A stretch of DNA of 64,000 nt from Ramlibacter sp. WS9 (lineage in GTDB: Bacteria; Pseudomonadota; Gammaproteobacteria; Burkholderiales; Burkholderiaceae_C), in assembly GCF_003797765.1 (NCBI RefSeq), contig NZ_RKMB01000002.1, positions 186,001 through 250,000 of the forward strand. The letters are read 5' to 3'. How positions within the stretch are numbered: the stretch's first letter is position 1; each line of letters starts with the position of its first letter. The notes beneath the pieces are model-generated. The model saw only the letters and a list, made by a program, of their open reading frames with translations, did no database searches and was not told where the DNA came from. The translations under genes and the position numbers were made by a program. Positions 25,291 through 33,111 of the stretch are shown piece by piece.

Positions 25291-25308
25291 GAAGTGTTTC
25301 TCCTGGAA

Positions 25309-25968
25309 TCAGCGCGGGGTCTCGCCCTGCATGGTTATTTGCATCGAAGGACGCTGGGCAAAGCTGTCGTACCACTTCGCCAGGCGTGGCGCCGGATTGC
25401 GCCAGTCGTCCTCGGGAAAACGAAAATCGGAAGTGGCGCAAGCGCAAGCGACCGCGATCTGGCCCAGGTCGGGCTCATCGCGGAAGTCGCCGCATATCTT
25501 GTCGAGGTACTCGTAGCAGCGGTCCTGGCGGTCCATCATCTTGCGCACGAAGCTGCCGGAGAATTCCTGCGGACTGGGCGATCCCTCGCGTTTGCGCAGC
25601 ATCTCCGCGCGCCGCAGCACCTGGGCCTCCATCAAGCCATGCGTGGCGATGGAAACGACGGACAGAATCTCCCAGCGCTCCCTCCCGCTCTGAGGGCACA
25701 ACCGGAAGTTGCCGAGTTCGTCGTTCAGGTACTCGCAGATGGTGGACGAGTCCGCCAGGCGCAGTCCATCGTCGGTCAGCAGCGCCGGAATCCTGGCGAT
25801 GGGCGACGCGTCAAGAAAGTCTTCCCGGTATGGTGTGGTCTCGGTCCCCCAGTTGTGCGGCCAGCTGGTGGGGATCAGTTCGAAGCGGTCTTCCAGACCG
25901 AGTTCGATGAGCGTGACGCGGCACTTGCGCGTGAAGTGGGAGGCAGGGGTGATGAAAAGCTTGTTCAT
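25309..25968 (-). CDS. Glutathione S-transferase family protein
   Basis: Cytosolic GST-like protein of 219 aa. The N-terminal thioredoxin-like domain (about 1-80) contains SHFTRKCRVTLIELGLEDRF and the glutathione-binding cis-Pro/Asp-Ser block RIPALLTDDGLRLADSSTIC. The C-terminal helical domain follows. The Ser/Cys region SHFTRKC replaces the usual SPFxRKV pattern. It is encoded 4 nt after the amidohydrolase within the dipeptidase-MmsA operon. Bacterial GSTs in such operons often act in isomerisation, ring-opening or thiol-dependent cleavage; here the exact reaction is unknown. Confidence 0.88.
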   Translation of the reverse strand: MNKLFITPASHFTRKCRVTLIELGLEDRFELIPTSWPHNWGTETTPYREDFLDASPIARIPALLTDDGLRLADSSTICEYLNDELGNFRLCPQSGRERWEILSVVSIATHGLMEAQVLRRAEMLRKREGSPSPQEFSGSFVRKMMDRQDRCYEYLDKICGDFRDEPDLGQIAVACACATSDFRFPEDDWRNPAPRLAKWYDSFAQRPSMQITMQGETPR

Positions 25969-25972
25969 GGGA

Positions 25973-26785
25973 TTAGTGGCCAAAGTACAGCCGCAGTGCT
26001 GTTTCAGAGATTTGCCGCCGCTGCAGAGGGTCGGGGACGGCATCGAAGAAGGACTTGACCGCTTCGCCGTAGGCGTAGCCCTCATGCGCGGCGACGAAGG
26101 GCCAGTCGCTGCCCCACAGCACGCGCTCGGTACCGAGTGCGGCGAGCAAAGCGCTGCCAACTTGCGGGCCGGCCTCGCCGAGGCGGTGCCACGCGGCCAT
26201 CTTGACCCAGGTGCGTCCGTTGTCCACGGCGCGCACAGCCGCCTGGTAACCGGGGCACTGGGTACCGAGCTTGGGGTCCGGGAAGCCGAAGTGGTCGACG
26301 ACCACCTTCGCAGGGCAGTCCGCGAGCGCCTCCAACACCGGCGCAAGGCGCTCACCGCCCAACAGAATCTGGACGTGCATGTCGAGGTCCGCCAGGCGCG
26401 CCAGGAACAGGCGGTACTCGGCGGAACGCACATCCGGGAGATCGGGCCGCATGAACCACACCCAACGCACTCCCACCACCCCGTCGTCGCGCATGCGGCG
26501 CAAGAGGTAGGGATCGATGGTCGGCGGAACAATGACCGTGCCGCGCAGCCGTGGCGACCCCCGCAGGGACTGGAGGGTGTACTCGTTGTACTCCCCGAAC
26601 ATGCTGGCGGCGGCGATCACGCCGAACGGAATGTGATGCGTATCCAGCGTCGCAAGAAAAGCCTCCACCGGCGCCGGCTTCTCCACTTTTCGCCACGCAT
26701 CCTTGGCGAGCGGCATGGACGTGGTGTAGATGTGGGCGTGCGTGTCCACCAGCGGCAACTCCGCCGTGTCTGCGATATCTAACAT
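25973..26785 (-). CDS. Amidohydrolase family 2 (PDC-lactonase-like)
   Basis: TIM-barrel amidohydrolase of 270 aa (PF04909 type, the group of 2-pyrone-4,6-dicarboxylate lactonase and related lactonases). The metal or substrate site is marked by VDTHAHIYTT at the N-terminus, VVDHFGFPDP in the middle and LWGSDWPFVA near the C-terminus. It lies 3 nt after the Bug gene and 4 nt before the GST gene. It likely hydrolyses a lactone or decarboxylates a cyclic acid. The product would pass to the RraA-like enzyme or the reverse; the order is not known. Confidence 0.88.
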   Translation of the reverse strand: MLDIADTAELPLVDTHAHIYTTSMPLAKDAWRKVEKPAPVEAFLATLDTHHIPFGVIAAASMFGEYNEYTLQSLRGSPRLRGTVIVPPTIDPYLLRRMRDDGVVGVRWVWFMRPDLPDVRSAEYRLFLARLADLDMHVQILLGGERLAPVLEALADCPAKVVVDHFGFPDPKLGTQCPGYQAAVRAVDNGRTWVKMAAWHRLGEAGPQVGSALLAALGTERVLWGSDWPFVAAHEGYAYGEAVKSFFDAVPDPLQRRQISETALRLYFGH

Positions 26786-26788
26786 GCG

Positions 26789-27766
26789 CTAGCCTTCTTC
26801 GAGTTTGATGTTGGCGCCCTTGACGATCTTCCTGTAGAGGCCGACCTGCTGCTTCCAAAAGCTGGCGAACTCCGCTGGCGTCATCGGGTGGCCTTCGGCA
26901 CCGAACTCCTGCAGCTTGGTGGCCAGCTGGGGCGACACGGTCGCCTTGCGGATCTCGCCGGCCAATTTGTCGACGATGGGCGCCGGGGTGTTGGGAGGCG
27001 CGAAGATTCCGGTCCAGAACGGCAGCTCGTAGCCAGGAAGGACTTCGGCCATCGTCGGCACATGGGGCAGCGCGTTTGATCGCTTCTTCGAGGTGACGGC
27101 GAGCGGACGCACGCGGCCGAGCTTGATATGCCCGGACTGCGGGGGCACGCCATCGAAAAGCATGTGCACCTGCCCGGAGATGAGGTCAGGCATCACCGAC
27201 CCGGTGCCCTTGTACGGGATGTGCAGGATGTGGACCTTGGCCATCAGCTTGAACCACTCCGCGGCGAGGTGCGTGCCGGTGCCGACGCCCGCCGACCCAT
27301 AGCTGTACTTGGCCGGATTCGCGCGCAGCAGGGCGATGAACTCCTTGATGTCCTTGGCCGGCACATCGGGATTGACGACCATCACGAGCGGAAACTCCGC
27401 CGCCATGGAAATCGGTGTGAGCGCATTGACCGGATCGAACGGGAGCTTCGTGAGGGAGGCGGCATTCACTGCCGCCGTCGTTGCCTGGAAGATCAATGTG
27501 TAGCCGTCCGGAGCCGCCCTGGCCAGGGCGCCAGAGGCGATGGTTCCGCCCGCGCCGCCCACGTTGTCCACAATGAACTGCTGACCCATCTGCTCGGACA
27601 GGCGCTGCGCAAACATGCGGGCGAGCAAGTCGATGCCGCCGCCGGCTGTCGATGGCACCAACACGCGGACCGGCTTGTTCGGATAGGGCTCCTGCGCGCG
27701 CAGTGGCAGTGCGGCCGCACAGCCGGCGGCGAGGATGGCCCGGTTGATCTGGCGTCGCTTCATCAT
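26789..27766 (-). CDS. Bug/TctC-family periplasmic solute receptor
   Basis: Tripartite tricarboxylate receptor of 325 aa. It starts with two Met codons (27766 or 27763) that overlap the RraA stop. The signal sequence INRAILAAGCAAALPLRAQ has a twin-residue start MMKRRQ but no true twin-arginine motif. The mature protein begins YPNKPVRVLVPSTAGGGIDL; STAGGGID replaces the common PAGGxTD, as in some family branches. It is the third gene of the seven-gene operon and probably delivers its substrate. Confidence 0.92.
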   Translation of the reverse strand: MMKRRQINRAILAAGCAAALPLRAQEPYPNKPVRVLVPSTAGGGIDLLARMFAQRLSEQMGQQFIVDNVGGAGGTIASGALARAAPDGYTLIFQATTAAVNAASLTKLPFDPVNALTPISMAAEFPLVMVVNPDVPAKDIKEFIALLRANPAKYSYGSAGVGTGTHLAAEWFKLMAKVHILHIPYKGTGSVMPDLISGQVHMLFDGVPPQSGHIKLGRVRPLAVTSKKRSNALPHVPTMAEVLPGYELPFWTGIFAPPNTPAPIVDKLAGEIRKATVSPQLATKLQEFGAEGHPMTPAEFASFWKQQVGLYRKIVKGANIKLEEG

Positions 27767-28515
27767 TGCTGTTGCGGGTTGAATTTATACACGTGCGTGC
27801 GCTGGGCCAGCTCCGGCACCGGCACACCCGACCGAATATCCGCGTAACGCACGGCTTCGCCGGCTGCGATCTCGTGCGCCCTTTTGAGCACTGCCTCCAC
27901 TGCGTCACGCGGGACGAAACACACGGCGCCCTCGTCCGCCACCACCAGGTCGCCAGGGCGCACCTGAACGCCCAGAATGGTCACCGTCCCGTTCACGGCC
28001 ACCGTCTCCAGGCGCCACTTGCCGGTAATGGAGCTGGCACCGCGCGACCAGACGGGGAACTTGAGGTTGCGCGAGTGCTGAACATCCCGAACACCGCCGT
28101 CGATGATGGCGCCGATTTCGCCCTGGCGTTGCGCGATGGTGACCGAAAGCCCGCCCATGTTGGAGATACCCACGACGCCTTCAATGACAAGGACATCGCC
28201 AGGCTCGGCCAGGTTGTGGGCTTCGATCTCCGCCATCTTCGAGACCCGCTCCTTCGCTCCGCGGTAGGCGTTGTCGCGCTGCTCCACATTGCGCAGCGTG
28301 AGCGCCGGCCCGACGATCCTGGCCGAGGGAAGGTTGGGCGGCAGGTTGCAGCCGGGGACCACGGTGTCGATCCCCAATTCGTCCAGTGCGTCGGAGACCG
28401 TGCCGGTCAGATCCTCCAACTGGTGGAAACTGTCGATGATGCGCTGGTCGTAGCGCGGGATGTCGAGCTGCAGGACCGCTTCGCGCGGGATTTTTCCTAG
28501 AGGTTGTTTGGACAT
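27763..28515 (-). CDS. RraA-like aldolase/decarboxylase
   Basis: Enzyme of 250 aa, RraA/HMG-aldolase fold. PGDVLVIEGVVGISNMGG (about 105-122) and R143-D144 (GGVRDVQHSRNLKFPVW) form the expected active site. The start at 28515 is set by AGGAGA 5 nt upstream. It is much closer to the 17948 paralogue than to the 10217 one (same ISNMGG and RDVxHSR blocks). It lies between the M19 dipeptidase (17-nt gap) and the Bug receptor (overlapping). It likely performs a retro-aldol or decarboxylation step on the imported acid. Confidence 0.87.
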   Translation of the reverse strand: MSKQPLGKIPREAVLQLDIPRYDQRIIDSFHQLEDLTGTVSDALDELGIDTVVPGCNLPPNLPSARIVGPALTLRNVEQRDNAYRGAKERVSKMAEIEAHNLAEPGDVLVIEGVVGISNMGGLSVTIAQRQGEIGAIIDGGVRDVQHSRNLKFPVWSRGASSITGKWRLETVAVNGTVTILGVQVRPGDLVVADEGAVCFVPRDAVEAVLKRAHEIAAGEAVRYADIRSGVPVPELAQRTHVYKFNPQQQ

Positions 28516-28532
28516 GGTGTCTCCTTGCCTTC

Positions 28533-29492
28533 TCACGAGAGAACGGCTTTGAAAAGCCGCATGAAATTGTCCTGGGCGATGCCCTCGACCTGGGCGCGGG
28601 TGAAGCCCTGCGCGAGAAGGGACTCGAGCAGCACTTGCTGCTGCTGAAGGTTGTCCACCGGGTAGCGCCAGGGCCAGGTGCCATACACCTCGGGCTTGCG
28701 CATGAACTCCTGGTACCGTTCCGCAGGCTGGTCGGTGATGAAGTCCGAGCCGATGCCTACGTGCTCCGCACCGATGCGCGTCACGCAGTGCGCGATGTGG
28801 GCGATGACGTCATTGGCGGTGGGCGCATCGCCGCCGGGCATGCGAACCACGGGTGGCAGGTAGGTGATGCCGATCACCCCGCCATTGACCTTGAGCGCGT
28901 CCAGCAGCGCGTCGGACTTGTTGCGCATGTTGGGGCAGACCGTGAAGGCGTTGGCGTGCGTCACGGCGACGGGCTGCCTGGACAGCTTCGTAGCCTCGAT
29001 CCCGGAGCGGTCGCCCACATGGGACAGATCGATCACGATGCCCAGCTCGTTCAGGGCCACCACCAGCTCTCGCCCCAATGACGAGAGACCGGCGTCGGCG
29101 GGTTCCGCGCATCCGTCACCGTAGAGGTTGCGGATGTTGTGCGCGATCTGGATCACGCGCACGCCGGCGTCATGGAACAGGCGCAGCAGGTTCAGATCGC
29201 GCTCGACGCCGGGCACGTTCTGGTAGCCCATCACGACGGCGAGTTTCTTTTCGGCCCTGGCTCGCTCGAAGTCGTCGAACGATTCGACGATCCTCACCAG
29301 GCCGTCCAGCGTGCGCAGGTGCGCGCGGTAGTTGGCCAGCTGGTTGAGCGAGTGACGCAGGTCAGGGACGGGGTTGATGCCCTGGAAGTTGTTGAGCGTG
29401 ATGTGAATGGCGGCTACACCATTCGCAAGGCAGCTCTCCACATACGGGGCCGTCAGGCGCGACCCATTAAGAAGATCGAAGATTTTGAACAT
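28533..29492 (-). CDS. M19 (renal dipeptidase-like) hydrolase lacking the N-terminal zinc motif
   Basis: TIM-barrel hydrolase of 319 aa of the membrane dipeptidase (M19) family. Visible family motifs are VIDLSHVGDRSG, VTHANAFTVCPNMRN (H-A-N where most have H-S-N) and VGIGSDFITDQ. The N-terminus MFKIFDLLNGSRLTAPYVES lacks the DGHND zinc motif of true dipeptidases, and no earlier in-frame segment supplies it. One zinc site is therefore altered or missing. It is the first gene of a seven-gene operon, 107 bp from the IclR stop. The substrate is probably not a dipeptide. Confidence 0.85.
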   Translation of the reverse strand: MFKIFDLLNGSRLTAPYVESCLANGVAAIHITLNNFQGINPVPDLRHSLNQLANYRAHLRTLDGLVRIVESFDDFERARAEKKLAVVMGYQNVPGVERDLNLLRLFHDAGVRVIQIAHNIRNLYGDGCAEPADAGLSSLGRELVVALNELGIVIDLSHVGDRSGIEATKLSRQPVAVTHANAFTVCPNMRNKSDALLDALKVNGGVIGITYLPPVVRMPGGDAPTANDVIAHIAHCVTRIGAEHVGIGSDFITDQPAERYQEFMRKPEVYGTWPWRYPVDNLQQQQVLLESLLAQGFTRAQVEGIAQDNFMRLFKAVLS

Positions 29493-29592
29493 GAGTGCGG
29501 TTGGGTAGTTCGAGTCGCGATCCACTACGTGGACCTTTTCGACAACCGGATCATCTTCTCGATCAATACTCCCCGGCAAACTGTCGCCGGAA

Positions 29593-29610
29593 TGGTCCGC
29601 TATTTGGACC
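29593..29610. promoter_or_regulatory. IclR-type operator palindrome (dipeptidase operon side)
   Basis: The sequence GGTCC-N7-GGACC (29594-29610) is a clean palindrome that overlaps the IclR stop codon and lies about 100 bp upstream of the dipeptidase start. It shares 12 of 18 positions with each of the two copies in the IclR-aldehyde dehydrogenase intergenic region. Confidence 0.55.
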
Positions 29611-30436
29611 TGCTGCTTCCTTTCGCCTTGGCCGATGCCCCGCGGAACTGGCGGACGCTGCCCGTTCCCGTGCCGCTCTCGGCCGCCGCGATGCGTTGCT
29701 GGATGTGGCTGGCGTGCATCCGCAGGATCTTGATGATCTCGGGGATGCGCGCGTTGCGCATGCGGTCGCTGATGGCGGCGGTGCCGATGGCGGCGATCGG
29801 GCGGTCCAGCGTGTTTCTGATGACCACTGCAACGCCGCGCACCCCCTTCAGCATCAGGCCGTCGCTCAGCGCATACCCCGTCGTCCTGGCCCGCTCCACT
29901 GTTTCCCGTATCTGCCGGATCGTCAGGCCGGGGAAGCGGCCGAGGCCTCCTTGAATCGAGTCGAGCACACTCGCGCATTCCTCGGGCGGCAATGCGGCCA
30001 GCAACGCCACACCCGTCGCGCCTATCCCCAAAGGACGCCGCGTGCCCACCTCCACGGTGAAGGCCTTCACCGGGTAGTCACCCGTCTGGCGATCGATGCA
30101 TACGGACTCCAGCCCACTGCGAATCGCAAGGAAACTGGTGTCGCCCGTCTTGGCGGCCACGGCCAACATCTCTTCGGCGGCAAGCTCCTTGAGGTCGTAG
30201 ACAGTCCGGCTTGCCGACCACCCCAGCACAGCGAGCTCCTGACCCAACCGATAGCGGCGGGTCTCGTCCATCTGCTCCACCACGCCCTCTCTCTTCAGCG
30301 TGTCCAGGATGCGGTGGACGGTGGGCTTCGTCAGGCCCGAGGCCTGCTGCAACTCGACCAGGCGCCGCCCATCCGCGCCGGCCGAAGCAAGGATGCGGAT
30401 CAGGCCGATGGCTCGTTCGAGGGTTTGTGTTGTCAT
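29600..30436 (-). CDS. IclR-family transcriptional regulator
   Basis: Regulator of 278 aa. The winged helix covers about residues 3-65 (LERAIGLIRILASAGADGRR, LTKPTVHRILDTLKREGVVE), and the IclR effector domain about 75-250 (VEVGTRRPLGIGATGVALLA). The C-terminus has a basic Ser/Lys tail. It lies between two oppositely directed operons, 23570-29492 on its own strand and 30509-38855 on the other. Matching palindromes lie next to both, so it probably co-regulates them and itself. Confidence 0.9.
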   Translation of the reverse strand: MTTQTLERAIGLIRILASAGADGRRLVELQQASGLTKPTVHRILDTLKREGVVEQMDETRRYRLGQELAVLGWSASRTVYDLKELAAEEMLAVAAKTGDTSFLAIRSGLESVCIDRQTGDYPVKAFTVEVGTRRPLGIGATGVALLAALPPEECASVLDSIQGGLGRFPGLTIRQIRETVERARTTGYALSDGLMLKGVRGVAVVIRNTLDRPIAAIGTAAISDRMRNARIPEIIKILRMHASHIQQRIAAAESGTGTGSVRQFRGASAKAKGSSRSK

Positions 30437-30440
30437 GAAT

Positions 30441-30458
30441 AGTCCAATATACGGAACA
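30441..30458. promoter_or_regulatory. IclR-type operator palindrome (IclR side)
   Basis: Read on the minus strand this is TGTTCCGTATATTGGACT, 4 nt upstream of the IclR ATG at 30436. It matches the 29593-29610 palindrome at 12 of 18 positions. Its position suggests autorepression. Confidence 0.55.
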
Positions 30459-30508
30459 AAAGTCAGAGCATTTGATAGCTAACCACCGTTTGACGGAAAG
30501 TACCCGCC

Positions 30509-31993
30509 ATGAATGGTCCGAATGTTGGAATGATGCCTGAGAAAATCGAAGTCGCGCGATACCCCATGCAGATCGGAGGAAGCGCGCATGACCCCTGCGG
30601 TGGTGAGTGGCTCGCCTCACTGAATCCGGCCACCGAAAAAGCCTGGGCGATGATCCCCCGCGGGAACGCGGACGATGCGGGCGTGGCTGCTGCTGCCGCG
30701 CACGGGGCGCTGCGCGGACGGTGGGCGAAACTGACGCCCACCGAACGCGGCGCCCTGATGTTCGCCCTGGCGGACCTGCTGGAGCGGGACGCGGAACTGC
30801 TTGCGAGACTGGACGCGCGCGACAACGGCAAGCCCATCTCCGAATTGCGCAAGCAGTACGCGTACCTCCCACAGCACTGGCGCTACTTCGCGGGATTGGC
30901 AGACAAACTCCAGGGCGAGGTCATCCCAGTCGACCGCGTGGGCGTGTTCAACTTCACGCGGCACGAGCCGGTGGGCGTGGTGCTCGCGATCACGCCCTGG
31001 AACTCCCCGCTGGTCATCGCCTCGTGGAAGATCGCACCCGCTCTCGCCGCAGGCTGCACAACGATCGTCAAGCCGTCGGAGCACGCGTCGGTGTCCACAC
31101 TGCACTTCGCCGGGCTCGTGACCGAAGCCGGGTTCCCGGCAGGCGTGGTGAATGTGGTGACCGGCTACGGGCACGAGGTCGGCGAGGCCCTGGTCGCGGA
31201 CAAGAGAGTTGCGAAGGTCACCTTCACCGGCGGGGAAGCCGGCGGACGCGCCGTCTCGATGCTCGCTGCGAAGCACCTCAAGCCCACGGTGATGGAGCTT
31301 GGCGGCAAATCGCCGGTCATCGTCTTCGACGATGCGGACCTCGATCGGGCGGTCCCGACAGTGGCCGCCGGCATCTTTTCGTCCAGCGGACAGTCCTGCG
31401 TGGCGGGCTCGCGTCTGCTGCTGCAAGCTGGCATTTACGATGAGTTCGTGCGGCGCCTTGTAGAGCGAGCCCGTGCCATCGTTGTCGGCGACCCACTCGC
31501 CGCCGAGACAACGATGGGGCCGATCACAACCCGCGCCCAGTTCGACACGATCCAATCGCACTTGCTCGATGCGCACGAGCAAGGTGCCACCCGGGCATTC
31601 AAGGGCGAACTCCCTCCGGGCTGCCCTTCAAATGGATTGTTCGTTCCGCCCACGATCTTCACCGGCGTGACCGCCTCTATGCGGGTCTGGCGGGAAGAAG
31701 TCTTCGGCCCCGTGCTTGCCGTGATGCGCTTCAAGACCGAGGCCGAAGCAGTGGCAATCGCCAACGATTCCCCCTTCGGCCTGGCGGCCGGCGTGTGGAC
31801 GCGCGACCTGGACCGCGCGTTGCGCCTCCACGAAGAACTCGAGGCGGGAACGGTCTGGATCAACAGCTATCGCGGCGTCAGCAGCATGACGCCCCTGGGC
31901 GGCTTCAAGAAGTCGGGATTCGGCCGCGAGAACGGCCAGGAGGCCGTCCGCGAGTTCCTGCAGACCAAGAGCGTGTGGGTGGAATACCAATGA
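30509..31993 (+). CDS. Aldehyde dehydrogenase
   Basis: NAD(P)-dependent aldehyde dehydrogenase of 494 aa. Landmarks are ITPWNSPLVIASWKIAPALA (cofactor region), FTGGEAGGRAV, VMELGGKSPVIVFDDA with the general-base Glu, and the catalytic Cys in SSGQSCVAGSRLLL. The start at 30509 has GGAAAG upstream; a second in-frame start at 30530 would remove an operator-overlapping segment. Its stop overlaps the next start (ATGA). First gene of the nine-gene operon, it should oxidise the aldehyde made by the decarboxylase encoded by the next two genes. Confidence 0.9.
   Translation: MNGPNVGMMPEKIEVARYPMQIGGSAHDPCGGEWLASLNPATEKAWAMIPRGNADDAGVAAAAAHGALRGRWAKLTPTERGALMFALADLLERDAELLARLDARDNGKPISELRKQYAYLPQHWRYFAGLADKLQGEVIPVDRVGVFNFTRHEPVGVVLAITPWNSPLVIASWKIAPALAAGCTTIVKPSEHASVSTLHFAGLVTEAGFPAGVVNVVTGYGHEVGEALVADKRVAKVTFTGGEAGGRAVSMLAAKHLKPTVMELGGKSPVIVFDDADLDRAVPTVAAGIFSSSGQSCVAGSRLLLQAGIYDEFVRRLVERARAIVVGDPLAAETTMGPITTRAQFDTIQSHLLDAHEQGATRAFKGELPPGCPSNGLFVPPTIFTGVTASMRVWREEVFGPVLAVMRFKTEAEAVAIANDSPFGLAAGVWTRDLDRALRLHEELEAGTVWINSYRGVSSMTPLGGFKKSGFGRENGQEAVREFLQTKSVWVEYQ
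30514..30531. promoter_or_regulatory. IclR-type operator palindrome (aldehyde dehydrogenase side)
   Basis: TGGTCCGAATGTTGGAAT overlaps codons 2-8 of the aldehyde dehydrogenase as annotated. It agrees with the 29593-29610 site at 12 of 18 positions. Either it is an operator inside the coding start, or the true start is the ATG at 30530. Confidence 0.5.
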
Positions 31994-32508
31994 GCGACGC
32001 ACACACCCCACTCAGTGGCGCCGCCATCCTTGACGCCCTCAAGAGCGCGGAGATCGAGTACGTCATCTCCGTTCCCGACCTGACCACCTCCGACGGCGTG
32101 CTGCGCCCCCTCGCCACGGACCCACAGCTCAAGCTGCTGCGGGTGTGCCGGGAGGAAGAGGCCATTGGCATTTGCGCTGGGCTCCTGGCCGGCGGAAAGC
32201 GCGCGGCGATTCTGATCCAGTACACGGGCTTCCTGGCGTCCATGAACGCGATCCGCGCGATCGCGATGGAGTATCGACAACCCATCTGCATGCTGGTGGG
32301 CCTGTTGTTCGCGGACGCGCCGGAGGATCCGAGGCAATCCGCCAACTACGGCGTCAATCGGATGATCCCGTTGATCGAGGCGATGGGCATGCCGTACCGG
32401 CTGGCGCGAAACACCGATGAAGCCGCCGCCATCGCGCCCGCCATCACCCGCGCCTTCGACCTGAGCGAACCGCTCACCGTCCTCATCACCCGCTATCCCG
32501 GTGCCTGA
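31990..32508 (+). CDS. TPP-dependent 2-oxoacid decarboxylase, PYR-domain subunit (ComD-like)
   Basis: Protein of 172 aa equivalent to the pyrimidine-binding half of thiamine-diphosphate decarboxylases, as in sulfopyruvate decarboxylase alpha or the N-terminal half of phosphonopyruvate decarboxylase. The conserved Glu lies in VCREEEAIGICAGLLAGGKR, followed by LIQYTGFLASMNAIRAIAME, typical of this group. ATG 31990 overlaps the preceding stop. The partner PP-domain subunit begins 3 nt after its stop. Together they should decarboxylate a 3-substituted pyruvate to an aldehyde. Confidence 0.85.
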   Translation: MSDAHTPLSGAAILDALKSAEIEYVISVPDLTTSDGVLRPLATDPQLKLLRVCREEEAIGICAGLLAGGKRAAILIQYTGFLASMNAIRAIAMEYRQPICMLVGLLFADAPEDPRQSANYGVNRMIPLIEAMGMPYRLARNTDEAAAIAPAITRAFDLSEPLTVLITRYPGA

Positions 32509-32511
32509 CTC

Positions 32512-33111
32512 ATGAAACGTGACGCCTGCTTCCAACTGCTCGCCAGTCTTTTGCCCGACGACATCGTGGTCTCCACCTACTCGTCCGCCTTCGAGTGGCT
32601 CGCCATACGGCCCCATCCTCTGAACTACGTGGCCGTGGGCGCGATGGGCTTGGCCTCGTCGCATGCGCTCGGCCTGGCGCTGGCCATGCCGCAGCGGCGC
32701 ATCGTGGTGCTCGATGGGGACGGCAGTCTGCTGATGAACCTCGGAACGCTGGTCACGATCGCGGCGGCGGCGCCGAAGAACCTCATCCACTTCGTCTCGC
32801 GCAATGGAAGCTACGAGGCCAACGGCGGCCACCCCATCCCCGCGCAAGGCGTCCTCGATTTCGCCGGGATCGCGCGCAGTGCCGGATACCGTCATACCGA
32901 ATCGTTATCGGAACTGTCCGCTTTCGCGGCGAAGGTGCCGGCGCTGTTGAGCGCTTCTGGCCCGACGTTCGTCGAGCTTCACCTGGAGCCGGGAGACACA
33001 ACGCCTGCGCCGGACTACGAGCACATCCACGGGGTGCGCGCAAGACGTGAGTTTTCCGAGGCGCTCGCGAGAGGAGAAGGCTTTCGGGCAACGATGGAGA
33101 GCCATCAATGA
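32512..33111 (+). CDS. TPP-dependent 2-oxoacid decarboxylase, PP-domain subunit (ComE-like)
   Basis: Protein of 199 aa equivalent to the pyrophosphate-binding half. The TPP motif GDGSLLMNLGTLVTIAAAA (GDG to N) is present, followed by HFVSRNGSYEANGGHPIPAQ, close to the Asn-containing continuation in sulfopyruvate/phosphonopyruvate decarboxylases. The stop overlaps the ABC ATPase start (ATGA). Substrate is unknown; sulfopyruvate and phosphonopyruvate are the known substrates for the family, but no PEP mutase or sulfonate genes are nearby. Confidence 0.85.
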   Translation: MKRDACFQLLASLLPDDIVVSTYSSAFEWLAIRPHPLNYVAVGAMGLASSHALGLALAMPQRRIVVLDGDGSLLMNLGTLVTIAAAAPKNLIHFVSRNGSYEANGGHPIPAQGVLDFAGIARSAGYRHTESLSELSAFAAKVPALLSASGPTFVELHLEPGDTTPAPDYEHIHGVRARREFSEALARGEGFRATMESHQ

